DNA from: an uncultured Lysobacteraceae bacterium
GTDB taxonomy: Bacteria; Pseudomonadota; Gammaproteobacteria; Xanthomonadales; Rhodanobacteraceae
Assembly: GCA_946482585.1 (NCBI GenBank)
Contig: CAMLSI010000105.1
Coordinates: 1 to 12,483, forward strand
Direction: 5' to 3'
DNA: 12,483 nucleotides
Each line of letters starts with the position of its first letter. The stretch's first letter is position 1. The position numbers and the translations under genes were made by a program. Under the pieces are notes generated by a model. The model did no database searches. It saw nothing but the letters and a program-made list of their open reading frames with translations, and was not told the DNA's origin. Positions 7,603 to 12,483 of the stretch are shown here, piece by piece.

Positions 7603-10188
7603 ATGAAAATACTCGTTGTCGCCTCTCTTCTGCTGGCCGGCCATGCCGCCTCCGCCGTCGCCTCGAGCGAAACGAACGCGGAACTGGTCAAGGACCTCGA
7701 CACGCGCCGTGGCATCGGCAACTCGTCGCCGATGCATTTCCGCCGCGGCGGGGCCGAGGTCTACTTCAACGCGACGACACCGGCGACCGGACGCGAGCTC
7801 TACGCGACCGACGGCACGACCGCGCGCCTCGTCGGCGATTTCGCGCCCGGCCCGAAATCTTCCCACGCGTCGCTGGTCGGTCTCGCCGGTCCGCGCATCC
7901 TCGTCGAAGCCGACGACGGCGTGCAGGGTCAGCAGGTCAGCGCGTTCGATCCGGTCGCGGGCACGACGACGGCACTGATGAGTTTCGGCACCACCGGCGA
8001 CATCGGCACGCGGCGCGCGCGCCCGCTCGCGCAGCTCGCCGCCCGCACGATCTTCACGGTCGACACCGACCGCTCGGTCTGGGGCAGCGACGGCACCGCG
8101 GCCGGCACGCAGCGCCTGCCCGTCGGCAACTACTGGGACATCGCCGAGCGCGTCTGCACCGTCGGCAACCGCGCTCTGTTCGCGTTGTCCGGCGGCGGCG
8201 GGCACGTGCTCTGGCGTAGCGACGGCACGTCCGCCGGCACGACGTCGGTCGCGAATTTCGCCGCCGAGTGGCTGGTCGCCGACACATCGCAGGGCGGCGC
8301 GCACTGCTATTTCCTGTTCCGCCGCGACAACGGCTGGTCGCTGTGGCACAGCGACGGCGACACGACCAACGTGCTCGCCCTCCAGGCCGCCGGCCTGCCG
8401 ATGGCGCTCGCCGCGACGCCGACCGGTGCTTACCTCGCCGAAAGGGACGACGATGGTCATGTGCGCCTGTGGCGCTCCGGTGCGGCGGCACCGTTCGCGA
8501 CGCTGGCCTACGCCGGTGATCCGGTGCACCTGCATACGGTCGGCGAACGGCTGGTCCTGCGCATCACCGTGCCGGAAAACGGCGTGGATCGCGACGCCGT
8601 CTACGTCAGCGACGGCACCGCGGCCGGCACGCACCGGCTGACGATGCCCGCGAGTGTCCTCTCGACTCGTGGACACTTCCACGGCGGCACGATCGGCAAC
8701 GCCGTCGTGCTGGCTCAGGACGGATCGATGCTCCGCATCGATCCGGTCGCAGAAACCATCGCGCACGTCGCGCGCAATCCCGTGCTCGGCTACGACGGCG
8801 ATTTCGTCGCGTTCGGCGACGCCTTCGTCGGTCCCGGCATCGGCGTCGACGGCTGGGGCGGTGTCGAAGTCTGGCGCTCCGACGGCACCGACGCCGGCAC
8901 GCGCGAACTTCACGACATCTGGTACACGACGCGCGACACCGACGGGTTCCACGGCGCCATCGTGTCGACCGATCGCGACGTACTGTTCTTCACGACCGTG
9001 GCCGAGACCGAGCCGGACTTCCGCTATGGCGTCTGGCGCAGCGACGGCAGCGCGGCGGGCACGCAGTCACTGCCGCCCGCGGCCATCGGCAACGGCAGCG
9101 TCGTCGCGCTGAGGCGCTTCGACAACGGCGTACTGGTCGCGACCGAGCGCGCGGGCGGCGGCGACGTTTTCCGCAGCGACCGTCAGCTCGCGTCCGTCAC
9201 GACGCTGTCGTCCGATCGCGGGCCCGGCCTGCTGGCGACGACCGACAACGGCGCGACCGCGCTGTTCTCCTGCGGCTACGCGATCTTCTCGCGCGATCTC
9301 TGTGCCGCGCGCAGCGGCGGCGTCGCGACGACGGTGCTGGAGGACGCCGAAGCCCTGCAGTTCGCGAGCCCCGCGGGCAGCATCGGCGACGCGCTGCTGT
9401 TCCAGCTCGGCAGTCCGTACGCGACGCCCGCGCAACGCGGGCTCTGGCGCAGCGACGGCACGGTGCCGGGCACGTTCCAGCTCACGCCCGACGTGGTCTT
9501 CATCGGCACCGACTGGGCCAGCGCGCCGCATCTGTCGCGCGACGGCAAGGCGTATTTCGGCGGCTATTCGATCGCCGATGCGCAGCACGGTCTCTACGTC
9601 AGCGACGGCACGGCCGCCGGCACGCGTCGGATCGCGGCGCTTCCGCTGCAGGTCCGCAAGATCGTGCCGCTCGGCGGCGCGCGCATCGCGTTCACGGTCT
9701 CGAACGGATCGACGACTCAGCTGTGGATCAGCGACGGCACGACGATGGGTACCGACCTGCTGCGCACGTTCACCAACACCTACCTCGATGCGCTCGCCGG
9801 CGTCGGCGAGCGCGTGCACTTCGTCGCGAGCGACCCGTTCACTCCGGCCTATGTCGTCTCCGACGGCACCAAGGGCGGCACGCAGTCGGTGGCGCTGCCG
9901 CCGCAATGGACGCCGGAATCCGGCTTCATCGCCGCGCTCGATGCGGACACGGCCGCGTTCGCGTGCCAGGCGCCGTCCTTCGGCGTCGAACTCTGTGCGA
10001 TCGATGCCGACGGCGCGAATCCGCGGCTGGTGCGGGACATCTTCCCCGGACCGGGACACTCGGGCCCCGCGTACCTCGGCTCGACCTCCGCTGCGGTCTA
10101 TTTCGCCGCGGCCGATGGCAGCCACGGACGCGAGCTCTGGCGCGTGACCGCGCGCGGCGATGCGATCTTCGCCGACGCGTTCGACTGA
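7603..10188 (+). CDS. Exported ELWxxDGT-repeat protein (paralogue 3)
   Basis: This is the third paralogue, 861 residues. The ATG at 7603 opens a clear signal peptide (MKILVVASLLLAGHAASA, cleavage near residue 18-20); the frame is open earlier but overlaps the preceding gene out of frame. After AELVKDLDTRRG come about fifteen motif copies, including SVWGSDGTAAGT, VLWRSDGTSAGT, AVYVSDGTAAGT, EVWRSDGTDAGT, GLWRSDGTVPGT, GLYVSDGTAAGT and QLWISDGTTMGT. It keeps six of the eight family cysteines (185, 235, 557, 567, 788, 798). At the positions of the remaining pair it has Tyr655 and His662 instead, so both partners of that presumed disulfide were lost together. It ends RELWRV, then TARGDAIFADAFD, the cleanest form of the shared C-terminal tail, which here is the exact C-terminus. 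It is probably transcribed with paralogue 2. Function is unknown, and its export is well supported. Confidence 0.93.
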   Translation: MKILVVASLLLAGHAASAVASSETNAELVKDLDTRRGIGNSSPMHFRRGGAEVYFNATTPATGRELYATDGTTARLVGDFAPGPKSSHASLVGLAGPRILVEADDGVQGQQVSAFDPVAGTTTALMSFGTTGDIGTRRARPLAQLAARTIFTVDTDRSVWGSDGTAAGTQRLPVGNYWDIAERVCTVGNRALFALSGGGGHVLWRSDGTSAGTTSVANFAAEWLVADTSQGGAHCYFLFRRDNGWSLWHSDGDTTNVLALQAAGLPMALAATPTGAYLAERDDDGHVRLWRSGAAAPFATLAYAGDPVHLHTVGERLVLRITVPENGVDRDAVYVSDGTAAGTHRLTMPASVLSTRGHFHGGTIGNAVVLAQDGSMLRIDPVAETIAHVARNPVLGYDGDFVAFGDAFVGPGIGVDGWGGVEVWRSDGTDAGTRELHDIWYTTRDTDGFHGAIVSTDRDVLFFTTVAETEPDFRYGVWRSDGSAAGTQSLPPAAIGNGSVVALRRFDNGVLVATERAGGGDVFRSDRQLASVTTLSSDRGPGLLATTDNGATALFSCGYAIFSRDLCAARSGGVATTVLEDAEALQFASPAGSIGDALLFQLGSPYATPAQRGLWRSDGTVPGTFQLTPDVVFIGTDWASAPHLSRDGKAYFGGYSIADAQHGLYVSDGTAAGTRRIAALPLQVRKIVPLGGARIAFTVSNGSTTQLWISDGTTMGTDLLRTFTNTYLDALAGVGERVHFVASDPFTPAYVVSDGTKGGTQSVALPPQWTPESGFIAALDADTAAFACQAPSFGVELCAIDADGANPRLVRDIFPGPGHSGPAYLGSTSAAVYFAAADGSHGRELWRVTARGDAIFADAFD

Positions 10189-10210
10189 CGCGCCGGCGAT
10201 CCTTCGATGA

Positions 10211-10230
10211 GCGGCCTCGGCAGAGGCCGC
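10211..10230 (+). terminator. Hairpin after paralogue 3, candidate terminator
   Basis: A perfect 8-bp stem (GCGGCCTC at 10211-10218 with GAGGCCGC at 10223-10230) closes a GGCA tetraloop 22 bases after the stop of paralogue 3. No T-run follows. It lies before a 75-base stretch leading to the next gene, so it may separate the two transcripts or act as a partial stop. Confidence 0.38.
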
Positions 10231-10294
10231 CGGGCATGCGCTCGATAGGCACATCGGCCGCTTGCCGCTAGCATCCCGCGCAGAGACGGGCCAC

Positions 10295-10300
10295 AGGGGG
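10295..10300 (+). promoter_or_regulatory. Ribosome-binding site fixing the GTG start of the dehydrogenase gene
   Basis: AGGGGG lies 5 bases before GTG 10306-10308 and is the only strong Shine-Dalgarno nearby. It supports the GTG start, from which a signal peptide begins immediately. About 20 bases upstream, TAGCAT (10269-10274) is a possible -10-like hexamer but has no convincing -35. Confidence 0.6.
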
Positions 10301-10305
10301 CGCGC

Positions 10306-11481
10306 GTGTTCAACAGCATCATCCGGGCGGTCGCGCTGTGCGCGGCCGCCGCGGCAACCACGGCACAGGCCGATCTCATCACCTTCGAGCCGGTCGCGAC
10401 CGACCTCGACCGGCTCACGACCATCGTGTCGTCGCCGTTCTATCCCGACACGCTCTGGATCGCCGAGCAGCCCGGCCGCGTGCGCCTCGTCGAGAACGGC
10501 GTGCTGCGCACCGTGCCGTTCCTCGACATCACCGACCGCACGCGCTCGACCGGTTTCGAGCAGGGCCTCACCGGGTTCGCGCTGTCGCCCGCGTTTCCGG
10601 CCAATCCCTATGTCTACGTGCACTACATCCGGCTCGACCAGGCCTCGCGCATCGCGCGCTTCCGCCTGCTGCCGGGGCCGCTGCTCGCGGCCGATCCCGC
10701 GTCGGAGACCGAACTGCTGACCTTGAGTCAGCCGCATCCGACGCACAACTGCAACGAAGTGCGCTTCGGTCCCGACGGCTACCTCTACATCGGCTGCGGC
10801 GACGGCGGACCGCCGTTCACGCCGGTGCACGATCCACAGTCGTTGGAAGAGTTGTACGGAAAAATACTTCGCATCGATGTGAACAATGTTCCAGTCGGTC
10901 AGCCCTACGGCATTCCGGCCGACAACCCCTTCGTCGGTGTCGTCGGCGCGCGTCCCGAAATCTGGGCGCTGGGCCTGCGCAATCCGTACCGCTTCAGCTT
11001 CGATGCGGCCAACGGCGATCTCTGGCTCGGCGACGTGGGCCAGTCGCTCTGGGAAGAGGTCGATCTCGTGCCGGCCGGCACGGCGAGCGGCGTGAACTTC
11101 GGCTGGAACCGCATGGAAGGCACGCACTGTTATCCGGACCCGGGCTGCGACATGACCGGGCTCTGGCAGCCCGTCATCGAATACGACCACAACCAGGGCT
11201 GTGCCGTCGTCGGCGGCCTGCGCCTGCGCAACGCGGTCTACGCCAACCTCGAAGGCCGCTACGTCTACGCCGACTTCTGCAACGGCAACGTCTACGCCGC
11301 CGACAGCGGCGACGGCCTGGTCTGGACCAGCGCCGCGCTCGGCCACTCGCCGAAACCGCCGACCGGCTTCGGCGTCAGCGCGAACGGCCAGCTCTACATG
11401 GGCACCTACGGCGTCGGCGATGCGGTGCTGTATCGCCTCGCGCTCGTCGATGCGATTTTCGGAGACGAGTTCGGCGAGTAG
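10306..11481 (+). CDS. Exported PQQ-dependent sugar dehydrogenase-like protein (glucose/sorbosone dehydrogenase family)
   Basis: This 391-residue protein belongs to the GSDH beta-propeller family, whose characterised members oxidise aldoses in the periplasm with pyrroloquinoline quinone and calcium; the eukaryotic HHIP-like proteins share the fold. The signal peptide is residues 1-22 (cleavage near AQA-DL). Family landmarks in order are EQGLTGFALSPAFPANPYVY (85-104), the His-containing block HNCNEVRFGPDGYLYI (147-162) with His147 as the likely catalytic base, GDGG (165-168), GKILRIDV (185-192), PEIWALGLRNPYRFSFD (217-233) with conserved Arg225, GDLWLGDVGQSLWEEVD (237-253), GWNRMEGTHCYPDPGC (266-281) and YVYADFCNGNVYA (319-331). 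Cysteines 275/281 and 299/325 are placed where the family often has disulfides. It ends VDAIFGDEFGE, the same tail type as the ELWxxDGT proteins upstream although the domain is unrelated. Substrate and true PQQ dependence cannot be read from sequence; no PQQ biosynthesis gene is visible here. Confidence 0.88.
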   Translation: MFNSIIRAVALCAAAAATTAQADLITFEPVATDLDRLTTIVSSPFYPDTLWIAEQPGRVRLVENGVLRTVPFLDITDRTRSTGFEQGLTGFALSPAFPANPYVYVHYIRLDQASRIARFRLLPGPLLAADPASETELLTLSQPHPTHNCNEVRFGPDGYLYIGCGDGGPPFTPVHDPQSLEELYGKILRIDVNNVPVGQPYGIPADNPFVGVVGARPEIWALGLRNPYRFSFDAANGDLWLGDVGQSLWEEVDLVPAGTASGVNFGWNRMEGTHCYPDPGCDMTGLWQPVIEYDHNQGCAVVGGLRLRNAVYANLEGRYVYADFCNGNVYAADSGDGLVWTSAALGHSPKPPTGFGVSANGQLYMGTYGVGDAVLYRLALVDAIFGDEFGE

Positions 11482-11484
11482 CGC

Positions 11485-11528
11485 GCGTGTCGACGGACAC
11501 CGCGCTCCGGCGGTGTCCGTCGACACGC
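11485..11528. terminator. Perfect 19-bp stem between convergent genes, likely bidirectional terminator
   Basis: Positions 11485-11503 pair perfectly with 11510-11528 around a 6-base loop. The structure starts 3 bases after the dehydrogenase stop codon and ends 6 bases before the stop codon of the opposing peptidase gene, so it almost fills the 53-base gap. Both flanking genes run into it, which fits a shared terminator. There is no T-run on either side, so termination would rely on the stem itself or on Rho. Confidence 0.65.
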
Positions 11529-11534
11529 ACAGGC

Positions 11535-12483
11535 CTACCGCTTGCGCGGGAAATACCGCGGCAGATCGACCTCGTCCTGCGCCACGCGCGCGAGCGCACG
11601 TTCGATGCGTTCGCGCGCGCCGGCATCGGTCGTCTTCGCCGCGAGATCCTTGAGGATCGCGACGTACGCGACCTTCATCGCCTCCGCCGCGGGCACGGCC
11701 ACGTCGGGCTTCACGCCGACGTGCTCCCAGTTCGTCTTCGTGATCGGATTGATCGCCTTGCCCGTCGGGATGAATGCGACGAGCCCGTGTCCGAGCGCGA
11801 CGACGTCGCCCGGATTCGCGCCGCCGCCCGTGGTTTCGCCGACCAGCGTCGCGCGCTTCTGCGTCTGCAGATCGTAGGCCGCTTCTTCGCCGCCGGAGAA
11901 CGTATCGCCGGACGTCAGTACGTAGATCGGCTTCGTATAGCGCACCGTCACCGCGGGATTCGTCCAGTATTCGCGCGTGCGATTTTCCGGACGGTCGTAG
12001 ATGTCGTTGAGATGGCGCTCGTCGTCGACGCCGAAGAAATGACTCAGCAGATACGCGACACTCTCGGGCTGCCCGCCGCCGTTGCGGCGCAGGTCGAGCA
12101 CCAACGCATCCGTGCCGCTCAGCAGCGCCATCGCCTGCGTGTACGCCTCGCCGACGTAGGCGAGCTCGGCGAAGCCGCGCACCTCGAGATAGCCGACATT
12201 GCCCGGCAGCCGCTGCACGCGCTCGATACCGAAGCCCATGCGCGCGATCTCGTCGCGGTATGCGGCCACTTCCTCGCGCGTCGGCGCCGCCGGCGTGCCC
12301 GGCGGCCGCGGCGTGAAGTCCGGATCGAACGTCACGCGGAAATGTTTGTCCTGGCCGATCTCGACGAGGTCCTCGGTCAGCGCCTCGGCCAGCGCGTCCG
12401 TCGTCGCCGCCGCGTCGTAGCCGCGTTTCGCCTGCTTCGCGGCGGTCGCTTTCGCGAGCCGTTCGGCCATCTCCGGAAACACG
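11535..12483 (-). CDS. S41 family peptidase, IRBP/C-terminal-processing type (N-terminus outside window)
   Basis: The 3' 315 codons of a serine peptidase of family S41, in the subgroup resembling interphotoreceptor retinoid-binding protein modules. The frame runs off the window: the first visible codon GTG reads as the Val of the family's Y-V-F-P-E motif, not as a start. Seen in order are the helical N-terminal module (FPEMAERLAKA to GYDAAATTDALAEALTEDL, then DKHFRV), a linker, the strand GYLEVRGF (97-104 of the visible part), VLDLRRNGGGQPESVAYLLS (128-147) with the substrate-binding glycines, and LTSGDTFSGGEEAAYDLQ (189-206), in which Ser196 (codon 11895-11897) is the expected nucleophile. 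GETTGGGANPGD (215-226) and NWEHVGVKPDVAVP (251-264) close the domain, and a short helical tail ends PRKR. No PDZ domain is visible. Most relatives are exported peptidases; export here cannot be judged without the N-terminus. Substrate unknown. Confidence 0.92.
   Translation of the reverse strand, partial: VFPEMAERLAKATAAKQAKRGYDAAATTDALAEALTEDLVEIGQDKHFRVTFDPDFTPRPPGTPAAPTREEVAAYRDEIARMGFGIERVQRLPGNVGYLEVRGFAELAYVGEAYTQAMALLSGTDALVLDLRRNGGGQPESVAYLLSHFFGVDDERHLNDIYDRPENRTREYWTNPAVTVRYTKPIYVLTSGDTFSGGEEAAYDLQTQKRATLVGETTGGGANPGDVVALGHGLVAFIPTGKAINPITKTNWEHVGVKPDVAVPAAEAMKVAYVAILKDLAAKTTDAGARERIERALARVAQDEVDLPRYFPRKR

Larger units (their letters stand above)
2077..9459 (+). repeat. Dispersed 16-base repeat CTGGCGCAGCGACGGC coding LWRSDG
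   Basis: The same 16 bases occur exactly at 2077, 2245, 6230, 6824, 9033 and 9444, with one-base variants at 5708 and 8211. All copies lie in the same reading phase of the three ELWxxDGT genes, where they encode the core LWRSDG. The span given runs from the first to the last exact copy and is not one continuous repeat. Serine is written AGC in every copy, although other motif copies use TCC, so DNA identity exceeds what the protein motif needs. Confidence 0.7.

Noticed and set aside
812..10188. The repeated DGTxxGT blocks as RTX-type calcium-binding nonapeptides
   Set aside because: The motif spacing is about 50 residues rather than tandem nonapeptides, the GGxGxDxxx pattern is missing, and each protein has an N-terminal signal peptide, unlike type I secreted RTX proteins.
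9067..11526. Minus-strand open frame of 819 codons spanning paralogue 3 and the dehydrogenase
   Set aside because: It crosses two well-supported plus-strand genes and the terminator stem; composition is antisense-like and no domain is seen.

Overview
This window is a GC-rich chromosomal segment of a proteobacterium. The single-chain, homodimer-type pyruvate dehydrogenase E1 (AceE) points to the Beta/Gammaproteobacteria. The combination of ELWxxDGT-repeat secreted proteins with short C-terminal tails of the form D-x-[IL]-F-x-D-x-F fits my recollection of the Lysobacterales (Xanthomonadales, Rhodanobacteraceae/Dokdonella-like). That placement is an inference; no rRNA or tRNA is present to confirm it.

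Layout. (1) Positions 2-448 hold the 3' end of aceE, followed by a GC hairpin and about 360 bases without a gene. (2) Positions 812-3382 encode the first ELWxxDGT-repeat exported protein (856 aa). (3) Positions 3383-4940 are an interruption: a TonB-C-terminal-like gene remnant readable only across three frames (about 3501-3967), a small unrecognised cytoplasmic protein on the minus strand (4050-4469), and about 470 bases of leader or non-coding DNA with a terminator-like hairpin. (4) Positions 4941-7574 and 7603-10188 encode two further ELWxxDGT paralogues (877 and 861 aa), only 28 bases apart. (5) Positions 10306-11481 encode an exported PQQ-dependent sugar dehydrogenase-like protein (GSDH family). 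(6) Positions 11535-12483, minus strand, hold the 3' part of an S41 (IRBP-like) peptidase gene that convergently faces the dehydrogenase gene across a perfect 19-bp stem.

How the genes relate. From 812 to 11481 every intact plus-strand gene encodes a protein with a Sec-type signal peptide. All four end in a related short tail (GDLIFRARF, SDALFADDF, GDAIFADAF, VDAIFGDEF), although they belong to two unrelated families. The shared tail is the most interesting signal here, because it looks like a short sorting or processing tag independent of the upstream domain. The three ELWxxDGT proteins are ancient duplicates that share a set of paired cysteines; the third paralogue has lost both members of one pair.

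No mobile element, CRISPR array, phage gene or RNA gene was recognised. Biochemical roles of the ELWxxDGT proteins and of the minus-strand small protein remain unknown.
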